22,708 nucleotides of DNA, taken from positions 1 to 22,708 of IMG/VR virus record IMGVR_UViG_3300032214_000929; one strand, written 5' to 3'. This stretch comes from a virus. The translations under genes were made by a program, and so were the position numbers. Below, piece after piece: positions 1-6,407 of this stretch. The notes below the pieces were generated by a model that worked only from the letters and a program-made list of their open reading frames with translations, made no database searches and had not been told where the DNA came from. Numbering within the stretch: position 1 is the stretch's first letter; every line of letters begins with the position of its first letter.

Positions 1-129
1 ATCCATTAAATTACACCAGCAATCTACACAATATGGAGAGCTGTAATACCAATAGATTATATAGGCTCGTTCAAATTTATCGCAATTACAACATCCTACC
101 TGCTGCTCTAATAAATAATTAAACTTCAA
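1..129 (-). CDS. Partial Cys-rich small protein, possible zinc-binding
   Basis: An open frame runs off the left edge. It starts at a TTG (129-127) overlapping the TGA stop of the upstream 97-residue gene, with GGAG seven bases before the TTG, a good ribosome binding site. The visible 43 residues contain a CCxC cluster near residues 12-15 and a CxxCxC cluster near residues 35-40, a spacing that could bind zinc as in small zinc ribbons. The frame stays open to base 1, so the C-terminus is outside the window. Overlap with the upstream stop suggests translational coupling. Function unknown; the zinc-binding idea is inferred from Cys spacing only. Confidence 0.5.
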   Translation of the reverse strand, partial: MKFNYLLEQQVGCCNCDKFERAYIIYWYYSSPYCVDCWCNLMD

Positions 130-419
130 TCCTTTACTCCAATCTTTTCCAAGTGTGCTATTTTCTCTTTATATTCTTTTGCATTAAACTCTTCCAATTG
201 TAATAAAACAGATTGGAATAAAGAATGACGTGATAAAACAATCTTTGGCTCTACATTACAATAAGATTCGAAAGGGATTGTATATGTACCTTTTCCAACT
301 TTCATTTTCAAATCACAAGTAATCCTGTTGAGTTTAATTTCAGAGATATATTTCATCTCAACATTAGTAAAACCCATAGCCTTAAACTTTGCAATTGTGA
401 TAAGTTCTTTGTATGTCAT
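126..419 (-). CDS. Hypothetical protein, 97 residues, probably leaderless
   Basis: I do not recognise a family. The protein starts MTYKELITIAKF, is mixed alpha/beta in character and ends in a charged Glu/Lys-rich helix; no signal peptide or membrane segment is seen. The frame is open further upstream to 689, but that extension would cross the divergent promoter region and overlap the plus-strand gene at 544 throughout. The start at 419 is preferred because a TTGCTA-17-TATAAT promoter (454-426) ends exactly six bases before this ATG and there is no Shine-Dalgarno sequence. The mRNA is therefore predicted to begin at or next to the ATG. Its TGA stop overlaps the TTG start of the Cys-rich ORF downstream. 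Confidence 0.7.
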   Translation of the reverse strand: MTYKELITIAKFKAMGFTNVEMKYISEIKLNRITCDLKMKVGKGTYTIPFESYCNVEPKIVLSRHSLFQSVLLQLEEFNAKEYKEKIAHLEKIGVKD

Positions 420-425
420 AGTACT

Positions 426-454
426 ATTATACACTAAAACGTTATATATAGCAA
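426..454 (-). promoter_or_regulatory. Minus-strand promoter, TTGCTA-17-TATAAT, abutting ATG at 419
   Basis: The -35 TTGCTA lies at 454-449 and the consensus -10 TATAAT at 431-426, with a 17-base spacer. Six bases separate the -10 from the ATG at 419, placing the expected start of transcription on or beside the start codon. The -35 sits in CCTTTGCTA, closely similar to CCTTTGCAA at the promoter of the HTH gene (6353-6325). Confidence 0.7.
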
Positions 455-479
455 AGGCAAAATTATTTTCACTATTTTC

Positions 480-508
480 TTGCAATCCTTTATAACCTAT
501 GCTATTAT
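480..508 (+). promoter_or_regulatory. Plus-strand promoter, TTGCAA-17-TATTAT
   Basis: The -35 TTGCAA lies at 480-485 and the -10 TATTAT at 503-508 with a 17-base spacer. It drives the 82-residue gene at 544 and probably the 48-residue gene behind it. It diverges from the promoter at 426-454. Confidence 0.65.
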
Positions 509-543
509 ATATCTGTTGGTGAGTTGAATGAAAGGTTAAAGTT

Positions 544-792
544 ATGGAAAAGATTTTTACGGTTGAAGAATTAAAAGGTAAAAAGATAAGAACCTTAGAG
601 AAGTTGTTATTAGAGCACAAGGGTATTAGTATTGAGTGTTTTGAAGAGTGGGAAAACATCAACAATATTAAAGTGATTAAATGGCACACTGATGATGATG
701 GACAAACATATGGTTATACCTCAGGTGGATTTACTCAATATTCCCTTAGAGAGTTTGTAATATTTCAATTAACTAGACAAGAAGAAAGATAA
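544..792 (+). CDS. Hypothetical protein, 82 residues
   Basis: No family recognised. It is a small soluble protein with a Lys-rich N-terminal helix and an aromatic/Gly-rich C-terminal half (YGYTSGGFTQYS). The start is supported by AAAGG (531-535), eight bases before the ATG, and a promoter at 480-508. It is followed closely by the 48-residue gene at 813; both leaders share the pattern AAAGGTT...TAAAGTTATG, as if one copied the other. The pair ends at the terminator at 963-994, forming a plus-strand cassette. Small early accessory proteins of phages often look like this, but no function can be assigned. Confidence 0.75.
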   Translation: MEKIFTVEELKGKKIRTLEKLLLEHKGISIECFEEWENINNIKVIKWHTDDDGQTYGYTSGGFTQYSLREFVIFQLTRQEER

Positions 793-812
793 GAAAGGTT
801 GGAGTTAAAGTT

Positions 813-959
813 ATGACGAAGCAAGAAATGATTGAAGTTAAGAAGTTTATTAAGAAGCATCATCCAAAGATTACTAATGCAGAATTGACAGATGAGTTTT
901 TACTAGAGCAGATTAAGTTTTATCGAGTTATGCAATTGAAAAAACAATTATCTAAATAA
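813..959 (+). CDS. Hypothetical small protein, 48 residues
   Basis: ATG at 813 with GGAG at 801-804, eight bases upstream, and stop TAA at 957-959. The protein begins MTKQEMIEVKKFIKKHH and is Lys-rich and probably all helical. It lies 20 bases after the 82-residue gene and directly before a strong terminator, so it is the last gene of a two-gene operon. No family recognised. Its leader, bases 795-813, is complementary without gaps at 15 of 19 positions to a predicted small RNA at 8591-8663. Confidence 0.65.
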   Translation: MTKQEMIEVKKFIKKHHPKITNAELTDEFLLEQIKFYRVMQLKKQLSK

Positions 960-962
960 ACA

Positions 963-1000
963 AATAAGCCTCAGATTTTACTCTGAGGCTTATTCTCTTT
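963..1000. terminator. Bidirectional intrinsic terminator
   Basis: A perfect 13-bp stem (963-975 with 982-994) has a 6-base loop. T-rich tails follow on both strands: TTATTCTCTTT on plus, and TTATTTGTTTATTT on minus. It separates the convergent 48-residue gene and the portal gene and should end both transcripts. Confidence 0.9.
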
Positions 1001-1035
1001 AGGAATATGGAATTAAAGAACCAACAATATTATAC

Positions 1036-2679
1036 CTAATCTTTTATTTTATCTCTTTCTCTTTTTGCAAATTCATAACCTGCATCACCACCCCAAAGAG
1101 ACCAAGCAATTCTGCCATTACTAGGATATCCGTCTTCACCAGGTTTAAATCCTTCTGCTTTTTTATCTACTTCATGTCTTGCAAAAAAACTATACATATC
1201 TAAAATATCCTTGTCTGATAGTTCTTCATTAGCTACAATTTGTCTAGCTCTTGCAATTCCTACATCTGTTCCACCACGACCAAACTCTTCTCTCCATGCT
1301 AACGCTCTTTTTGCCTCATCTTTCATACCTTTATTTGGCATTGCTTTGATTGATCTTACAAAACTATTAGGATTTTGAGTAGAGATTGGTGTGCCTTCTG
1401 GATGATAGATTTGCTCATCAGTTTCATTGTAATCATATCCAAGTAATCTCTTTGCTTCTGCTCTATCTATAATGCCGGATTTGTAGAGTAATTCAGCCCT
1501 TTTAGCTTCTTGGTATCCATCATCTTGTAATGCTTTAATCTTAGAAAGGTCCCAGTTGAAGAAATCACCTGGCATACTTTCTGCATATTCATTTAAAAGT
1601 GATTGAGTAATTGATTCAGCAAACACAGTAAGAAGAGGAATTACACCTTGATTCCATGCACTTTGTTCCGCTTCTTGCATGTTAGAATAGGTAGAATTTT
1701 GAAGACCTGCAGATAAGTTAAGGACCATACAGTTGAGTCCCATTGCGCTACTTACTCTTTCTTCCGGTGTATGACGAATAGCATCAAGAGCCATTTCATT
1801 AGGGCTGAATGATATCTTCTCGACTTTAAATGGACCAGACATAACAGCAACACTACCAGCATTGTCTCCGGTAAAACTGTCTTCTAAACGTCTTTTCATT
1901 GTTCTAAGGTCGTCATCTGAAATATCTACAATTTGATCAGTAGCATCAGGACTAACCATAATTGACGGAAGACCACTGTTATTCATCAATCCAAAAGCAC
2001 AAGAAGAAGCTACGTTATCTGTGGCTATTTCTCTTAGCGTACTCATTAAAGGTGATCGTCCAAGTCTATAGTCAACTGGATCACGACCGTAGGCAATGTG
2101 AATGATATCTTCCACAGCGACAGAATATGGAGTACCGTCAACAACATAATTATAATGTGTGATTGGATTTATATTATCTCCAACAGGCTGACATTGTTGA
2201 CTTGGTAAAAACTGCAATCCTATTACTGGACCGCCTTTAGATTTTCTTATTTTTCTGATATAAACGTTACCATAAATCTTGTAATCTATGATACAATTAG
2301 ACCAGAAACGAGTTGGAGCTAATTGGTATTGAGGATTTGCTAAGAGTGCAAGCATAGGATGTTCAGGATATTTTTCATATTCTGATTCTGATCCCTCTAC
2401 TAATCTATAAACCATTGGAAGCGCTTGAGAAAATGCTCTGATATAATAGTCCATTGCAATACTAACAATGGAGTTAAGCATCAAGTCACCAGCTATATTT
2501 TGCCAGTCTTTGTTTGTATTAGGTAAACGTCGAGAAAGGTTAGCAAATAAGTCTTGTAAACCAATTCCAGATAAATAGTTAGCTCCACGCATAACAGTAG
2601 GCAATGGAAGGTTTTGGCTTATATTTGCAATTGGTTGGTTCTTTGCTGATCTACCTAAAAAACGGTCAAATATTCCCAT
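1036..2679 (-). CDS. Phage portal protein (HK97 family) with extra C-terminal module
   Basis: The portal forms the dodecameric ring at the capsid vertex through which DNA enters and leaves and to which the tail joins. Residues up to about 440 show the HK97-family portal pattern: an N-terminal clip-forming part, GNVYIRKIRK and LQFLPSQQCQPV beta segments, the GRSPLM region, and a long C-terminal helix rich in N/Q (SNMQEAEQSAWNQGVIPL). At 547 residues it is longer than many portals of this family. The excess is a distinct module from about residue 450 (KRALAWREEFGRGG, ARARQIVANEELS, SFFARHEVDKKAEGF, GYPSNGRIAWSLWGGDAG), which I recognise as a stretch recurring in phage head-related proteins but cannot name. 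It is the last gene of the packaging operon, behind two HNH genes and before the terminator at 963-994. GAGG lies 12 bases before the ATG, a weak site. Confidence 0.93.
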   Translation of the reverse strand: MGIFDRFLGRSAKNQPIANISQNLPLPTVMRGANYLSGIGLQDLFANLSRRLPNTNKDWQNIAGDLMLNSIVSIAMDYYIRAFSQALPMVYRLVEGSESEYEKYPEHPMLALLANPQYQLAPTRFWSNCIIDYKIYGNVYIRKIRKSKGGPVIGLQFLPSQQCQPVGDNINPITHYNYVVDGTPYSVAVEDIIHIAYGRDPVDYRLGRSPLMSTLREIATDNVASSCAFGLMNNSGLPSIMVSPDATDQIVDISDDDLRTMKRRLEDSFTGDNAGSVAVMSGPFKVEKISFSPNEMALDAIRHTPEERVSSAMGLNCMVLNLSAGLQNSTYSNMQEAEQSAWNQGVIPLLTVFAESITQSLLNEYAESMPGDFFNWDLSKIKALQDDGYQEAKRAELLYKSGIIDRAEAKRLLGYDYNETDEQIYHPEGTPISTQNPNSFVRSIKAMPNKGMKDEAKRALAWREEFGRGGTDVGIARARQIVANEELSDKDILDMYSFFARHEVDKKAEGFKPGEDGYPSNGRIAWSLWGGDAGYEFAKRERDKIKD

Positions 2680-2714
2680 GTGTTTTAAAATCCTCGATGT
2701 AATCTAAAGTTATT

Positions 2715-3182
2715 TTACGATATATCTAAGTGCTTCCAATTTTTGCCAGTTTTAATGACAGATATGGTTCTAAAATCAACACCATATTCTGTAGCTAATT
2801 CTTGCCCTAAACCAAAATAATAGTTTTGTAATCTTTTTTTAATTTCTATTACTTGTTCAACTGATAATTTTTGCATACAATTAGTACCAGCATAAGACAT
2901 ATCAATCATATTACTGCTGCGTGTGTCTTGTCTTAAATGGCGAGGCGAGACACAGGATGAATTAGAACAGTTGTGGCATATTTCTAATTCTGGATCTAAT
3001 GCACCAATGAAATATTCGTAAGAAAAACGATGTGCTTTCATCAAAACTTTACCAACTCGAAATTGACCATATCCGTGTTGATTTTTACATGCTTGCCAGA
3101 TCCAACAACCGGTAGCTTCATCAATCACATATTTCTTATTGAATCTTAAAATTGGTTCTACTGCTTTTCTTCCTCTTGCCAT
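2715..3182 (-). CDS. HNH endonuclease (HNH_3-like), copy 1
   Basis: A free-standing HNH nuclease of 155 residues. Visible features in order: GCWIWQ and HGYGQFRV (about residues 25-42), AHRFSYEYFIG (about 50-60), the metal-binding core ICHNCSNSSCVSPRHL (about 68-83), and a C-terminal helix-turn-helix (ELATEYGVDFRTISVIKTG) followed by NWKHL, as in homing-type HNH proteins. The paired Cys residues suggest structural zinc. The next gene is a paralogue with the same layout. Both sit between large terminase and portal, where HNH genes are common; some such proteins assist terminase in cos-type packaging and others are selfish homing nucleases, and the sequence alone does not decide. It begins four bases after the upstream stop with no clear ribosome binding site, so coupling is likely. 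Confidence 0.88.
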   Translation of the reverse strand: MARGRKAVEPILRFNKKYVIDEATGCWIWQACKNQHGYGQFRVGKVLMKAHRFSYEYFIGALDPELEICHNCSNSSCVSPRHLRQDTRSSNMIDMSYAGTNCMQKLSVEQVIEIKKRLQNYYFGLGQELATEYGVDFRTISVIKTGKNWKHLDIS

Positions 3183-3186
3183 GTTC

Positions 3187-3654
3187 TTATATTACTATGT
3201 AAGACCACATTCTTCCTGTTTTTATGCTTGAAATAGTACTTGGATTAACTTTATAAAAATGAGCAATATCTTTGATTTGTCCTCTGTAATAATTCTTTAA
3301 TGCTTTTTTAATTTCTATAACTTCTTCAATTGATAAAACTTGAGCTGCATGTGTCCTAAAATATGATTTATCAATACAATTAGATGATTGAGTATCTTGT
3401 CTCAAATGATTATAGTTTACACATTTACGATTATTACATGAATGACAACATACAAATCCTTTAATTAATGGGCCAACGAAAGTCTCATAAGAAAATCTGT
3501 GTGCTTTAATTTGTTTATTTGTATTTAATCGAAAATTACCATATCCATCTTTATCTAATCCACCCTGCCAATTCCAGCAACCAGTCTCTTCATCAATTAT
3601 ATATTTTTCATTAAATCTTATTTTGGGATCTAATGATTTCCGTATTCTTTTCAT
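3187..3654 (-). CDS. HNH endonuclease (HNH_3-like), copy 2
   Basis: A paralogue of the gene at 2715-3182 and also 155 residues. It has the same order of elements: GCWNWQ, DGYGNFRL, AHRFSYETFVG, the core CCHSCNNRKCVNYNHL, shared LRQDTxSSNxID, then a helix-turn-helix (DIAHFYKVNPSTISSIKTG) and MWSYI. The two copies match along their whole length but have clearly diverged, so this is an old tandem duplication or two related insertions, not a recent copy. Its ATG overlaps the TGA of the large terminase (ATGA), making it translationally coupled to the packaging motor. A role in genome processing alongside terminase or in homing is possible; neither is shown. Confidence 0.88.
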   Translation of the reverse strand: MKRIRKSLDPKIRFNEKYIIDEETGCWNWQGGLDKDGYGNFRLNTNKQIKAHRFSYETFVGPLIKGFVCCHSCNNRKCVNYNHLRQDTQSSNCIDKSYFRTHAAQVLSIEEVIEIKKALKNYYRGQIKDIAHFYKVNPSTISSIKTGRMWSYIVI

Positions 3655-4982
3655 ATTGCCCTAAACTTAAATACTTTCTTTGTTGTCAATTCGTTAAATG
3701 CATCACTACAAGCATCCACAATATCGTCGTGGCTATCATATGGAAAGGTTTGAAATTCATTGAGTAAATCTTTATTCCAAATTGCTTTCTTCATAAAAAC
3801 ATTTCCATTATTTATTTGAACTGATAATGGTTCTGCCCTTACTTCTTTGCTTTTCGTAGGTCTAACAAACTCAATTATATAACCTGCAAGCATCTTAGTC
3901 CAGTAAAATGTGAGTGATTTCCCAGCGCTTCCGGGGTCAAGAGGTAAAGTAATCTTAACATCTTTACCATCAACTTCTGCAATTCTTAAAATCTTATCGT
4001 CTCTATCTTTTGTTCCAACCTGTTCACGCCATAAATCTAACAAGTAATAACAGTTATTGACATCTATTCCCATTAAAACACCAACAGAGTAGTCATTTTT
4101 TCCACTAGAGCTTGCAATATCATATGACCGAACAGTTCTAACCATTTTTGGAATATCGTCAATAATTTTGATAGAATCAGCATTAAACATTGCTCCTTCT
4201 TTAGGGATAGGTTTACCCATATATAAAGCACTAAAACCCATACTTCCCATAACAGATTTAATATCTAAATAATCTTGAGTTGAATATCTCTCAGGCCATA
4301 TAGATTCATTTAATTCTCTTCCTAGTAAATCATTTTCAGGATCATCACAAATAGCAGGAATATTTAAAACTACAAATGATGGGTCTAGCTCTGTTGCGAA
4401 AGCTATCACATCATCATTTGACCATCTAGTATTAATTAAAACCATTGCACCATTTGGCTCTAAACGTGAATACAAATCCTCACGGTAGAAGTCACGAATC
4501 TTTTCTTTCATAACAGGTGAATTAGCTTCTTCTCTGTTACGAATAAGGTCATCAGCCAGAATTAGGTTAAATCCGATTGAGGTTCTTGGATTATTAACTG
4601 AACCAACAAAATAAGTAGATCCATTAGGGATAGACCATTCATCTATACTTTGGTGGCTATTATTAAGTCCAGTTCTTTCAAGGCATATTTGTCTAGATTT
4701 GCGTGAGAATCTTCTTGATATGTTCTGAGAGTATCCACACACTAAAACATTAGAATTAGAATAATTTTCTAGGTAAAAAGAGGCAAATCTTAAGCACGTT
4801 TCACTCTTACCGCTCCTAGGTGGCAACGAGATAGCTAATCTTTTAATTTTTCCATCTGCTACTTGTTGTAAGTAATTGCAAATTAATGTTAAATGTTTTG
4901 CATTTACATTCCAATTGTTAGGCGTTGTTTCTGCTAAATACTTATGAAATTGGTTTTTCGTCGTCATCGATGATTTCTGCAT
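3651..4982 (-). CDS. terL: Terminase large subunit (packaging ATPase and nuclease)
   Basis: This is the motor that pumps DNA through the portal and cuts it. With the start used here (443 residues) the Walker A motif LPPRSGKSE is near residues 53-61 and the Walker B motif LILADD near 140-145. They are followed by the arginine-rich segment NREEANSPVMKEKIRDFYRED and a coupling motif region around INTRWS. The C-terminal RNase H-like nuclease shows SYDIASS with an acidic Asp, and a closing DDIVDACSDAF. The frame is open back to an ATG at 5123, but that would overlap the small terminase by 182 bases. Starts at 4982 or 4967 reduce the overlap to 41 or 26 bases; neither has a strong ribosome binding site, so the exact start is uncertain. 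It ends in ATGA with the HNH gene downstream. Confidence 0.93.
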   Translation of the reverse strand: MQKSSMTTKNQFHKYLAETTPNNWNVNAKHLTLICNYLQQVADGKIKRLAISLPPRSGKSETCLRFASFYLENYSNSNVLVCGYSQNISRRFSRKSRQICLERTGLNNSHQSIDEWSIPNGSTYFVGSVNNPRTSIGFNLILADDLIRNREEANSPVMKEKIRDFYREDLYSRLEPNGAMVLINTRWSNDDVIAFATELDPSFVVLNIPAICDDPENDLLGRELNESIWPERYSTQDYLDIKSVMGSMGFSALYMGKPIPKEGAMFNADSIKIIDDIPKMVRTVRSYDIASSSGKNDYSVGVLMGIDVNNCYYLLDLWREQVGTKDRDDKILRIAEVDGKDVKITLPLDPGSAGKSLTFYWTKMLAGYIIEFVRPTKSKEVRAEPLSVQINNGNVFMKKAIWNKDLLNEFQTFPYDSHDDIVDACSDAFNELTTKKVFKFRAI

Positions 4983-5370
4983 CGATAGTTTCTTCTCTTG
5001 AGGTAAGTTGTTTTTGGTTGATGTTGTTAGAGGCTTGGAGAATTGAAAGAGTCCAACATTCAAGTCTCTCGTGTAAGCTTGCAATGTCTCGTGCGGTATT
5101 ACTTCTGATATAATCTTTTTCAACTGCCACCTCTGCTATTGCATTTAAAGCGTCTAAATGTTTTTTTAATGAAACAGCTATATACTCTGATAAATTATCT
5201 CTTAAATCTAAAATAGCTCCAGAATATTTACCATCAATAATATTATCTTTAATTCTCCAGATAGCAGATTTTGATACCCCAGTTTGTCTATGGATTTCAT
5301 TAATAGTCATGCCCTGTAATAATAAAGCAATTACTTCTGGTTTCTTTTCTTCTGTTAGATTAGTACTCAT
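4942..5370 (-). CDS. terS: Terminase small subunit, HTH DNA-binding
   Basis: A 142-residue protein with an N-terminal helix-turn-helix (GMTINEIHRQTGVSKSAIW, about residues 20-38), a middle helical part rich in Leu/Ile that could form the oligomer core, and an acidic C-terminal tail (EIIDDDEKPIS) of the kind that contacts the large subunit. Size, position directly before the large terminase and HTH content all fit the small terminase, which recognises the packaging start site. No pairwise identity to a named phage can be claimed. Its ATG overlaps the TGA of the sigma gene by four bases, and its end overlaps the start of the large subunit, so all three are coupled. Confidence 0.82.
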   Translation of the reverse strand: MSTNLTEEKKPEVIALLLQGMTINEIHRQTGVSKSAIWRIKDNIIDGKYSGAILDLRDNLSEYIAVSLKKHLDALNAIAEVAVEKDYIRSNTARDIASLHERLECWTLSILQASNNINQKQLTSREETIDAEIIDDDEKPIS

Positions 5371-6134
5371 TTTAAAAAATCCAGTAAACTTTCCAAACCT
5401 TTATTTCTCAATTTAACGATTGCTCTATTAATAACACCATCGCTATCAATACCAAGGATTTTATCAACTTCTTTATAAAAATGTGGTTTATGTCCATTCA
5501 ATCCAAACTTTAACTCAATTGCCTGTTTTTCCAGTGGTTTTAGTGTATCTAGGATCTCATCAATACATATCTTAATCTCAGGATTTTTAATGCTTTCATC
5601 CACTCTGTCATGTATTAAAGATAAGTTATCAATAGTATATAATTTTCTTATTTCTAATGCCTTTTTGAGATCATTAAGACTATACCTTTCATCTGTAAGT
5701 GTCATTAAGAATTCATCCGAGTATTCTTTATCTTCATCTAAATGGTTGATTCTAAGTTTGGCTAAGTTGAGATGGGCTGGAATCTTAATCAAATTATTGT
5801 GATGTTCTAGTGCTCTTCTTAATCGCCCTAATATATAGTGATAGCAAAAAGTGTGGAACTTGAATCCTTTGCTTGGATCATAACAGTCTGCAGCTGCTAT
5901 TAATCCTTCAACTCCGTACATTACAAGGTCATCGTAATCTATGTTACTCCACCTATAATTCTTACAAATCTTATGGACTACTAGCATATTTAGTTCAATG
6001 TATTCGTCTAGGGCTTTCTCTCTATATTTAGTTTGTAATTGAGATGACAAAAAAGCATCTTGGGATAATGTTGGCCTTCCCTCATTATCTTTTTTAATGC
6101 TGTAATACTCAGGCCATCTTCTTATTTTTGTCAT
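5367..6134 (-). CDS. Phage-encoded sigma-70-family factor
   Basis: A 255-residue RNA polymerase sigma factor. Region 2 is clear at about residues 46-112: IDYDDLVMYGVEGLIAAADC, then YDPSKGFKFHTFCYHYILGR, the core-binding and -10-melting helices. A region 3-like start follows (IKIPAHLNLAK). Region 4 with its helix-turn-helix is at about 192-255 (LKPLEKQAIELKFGLNG ... ILGIDSDGVINRAIVKLRN). Lacking region 1.1 and being short, it resembles alternative (group 3) sigma factors. It would redirect host RNA polymerase, plausibly to late phage promoters, but its target promoters are not identified here. It overlaps the upstream HTH gene by 26 bases and the small terminase by four, so it is made together with the packaging proteins. 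No strong ribosome binding site is seen; coupling to the HTH gene is likely. Confidence 0.88.
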   Translation of the reverse strand: MTKIRRWPEYYSIKKDNEGRPTLSQDAFLSSQLQTKYREKALDEYIELNMLVVHKICKNYRWSNIDYDDLVMYGVEGLIAAADCYDPSKGFKFHTFCYHYILGRLRRALEHHNNLIKIPAHLNLAKLRINHLDEDKEYSDEFLMTLTDERYSLNDLKKALEIRKLYTIDNLSLIHDRVDESIKNPEIKICIDEILDTLKPLEKQAIELKFGLNGHKPHFYKEVDKILGIDSDGVINRAIVKLRNKGLESLLDFLK

Positions 6135-6318
6135 ATATATATAATAAAAGCTCTGTTTCTTCGACCCCTAATGCTATTGCTAATTTACTTATTGTTGATG
6201 GACGTGGCATACACCTTCCACTCATCCATCTACTTATTAATGGTTGAGCTACTCCAAGCTTTTCCGCTATTTCCATTTGTGTTAAATCAGTGATCAACAA
6301 GTCTTTTCTTAGTGCCAT
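6109..6318 (-). CDS. Small XRE/Cro-CI-type HTH regulator, probably leaderless
   Basis: A 69-residue single-domain DNA-binding protein with the Cro/CI fold: TQMEIAEKLGVAQPLISRWM, then SGRCMPRPSTISKLAIALGV, covering the usual five helices. There is no dimerisation or cleavage domain, so it is Cro-like rather than a full CI repressor. It is the first gene of the packaging operon and lies opposite a divergent plus-strand gene, the usual place for a regulator that controls both promoters and itself. A TTGCAA-17-TATAAT promoter ends six bases before its ATG, so the mRNA is probably leaderless, as known for lambda cI from PRM; AAAGG lies between the -10 and ATG but would not be in the transcript. 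Its targets are inferred only. Confidence 0.85.
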   Translation of the reverse strand: MALRKDLLITDLTQMEIAEKLGVAQPLISRWMSGRCMPRPSTISKLAIALGVEETELLLYIYDKNKKMA

Positions 6319-6324
6319 GCCTTT

Positions 6325-6353
6325 ATTATAACATTTTTCTATATATTTTGCAA
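6325..6353 (-). promoter_or_regulatory. Minus-strand promoter, TTGCAA-17-TATAAT, of the packaging operon
   Basis: The -35 TTGCAA is at 6353-6348 and the consensus -10 TATAAT at 6330-6325 with a 17-base spacer. The ATG of the HTH gene follows after six bases. The -35 is embedded in CCTTTGCAA, matching the CCTTTGCTA of the promoter at 426-454. The -10 reads GTTATAAT, an inverted copy of the divergent promoter's -10 at 6382-6389. Confidence 0.75.
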
Positions 6354-6360
6354 AGGATAT

Positions 6361-6389
6361 TTGACATTTAGAACAGTATTCGTTATAAT
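6361..6389 (+). promoter_or_regulatory. Plus-strand consensus promoter, TTGACA-17-TATAAT
   Basis: A perfect sigma-70-type promoter: TTGACA at 6361-6366, a 17-base spacer, TATAAT at 6384-6389. The expected start of transcription, near 6396, leaves a leader of only about 12 bases that is little more than the GAGG ribosome binding site (6396-6399) of the gene at 6408. It diverges from the HTH gene promoter; their -35 boxes are only seven bases apart, so a regulator bound between them could affect both. Confidence 0.85.
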
Positions 6390-6407
6390 GTTAGTGAGGT
6401 TAGGAAT

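Noticed and set aside
420-689. N-terminal extension of the 97-residue gene to 689 (187 residues)
   Set aside because: It would overlap the plus-strand gene at 544 and run through both divergent promoters. The added part has poor, low-complexity composition, and a promoter ends six bases before the ATG at 419.
4925-5113. Plus-strand frame of 62 codons over terminase genes
   Set aside because: Antisense to two well-supported genes, with no promoter or ribosome binding site.
4983-5123. Extended large terminase start at 5123
   Set aside because: It would overlap the small terminase by 182 bases on the same strand; the added 47 residues precede the usual beginning of the ATPase domain and look unstructured.
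5590-5802. Plus-strand frame of 70 codons over the sigma gene
   Set aside because: Antisense shadow; Ser/Leu-rich composition typical of a mirrored coding frame.
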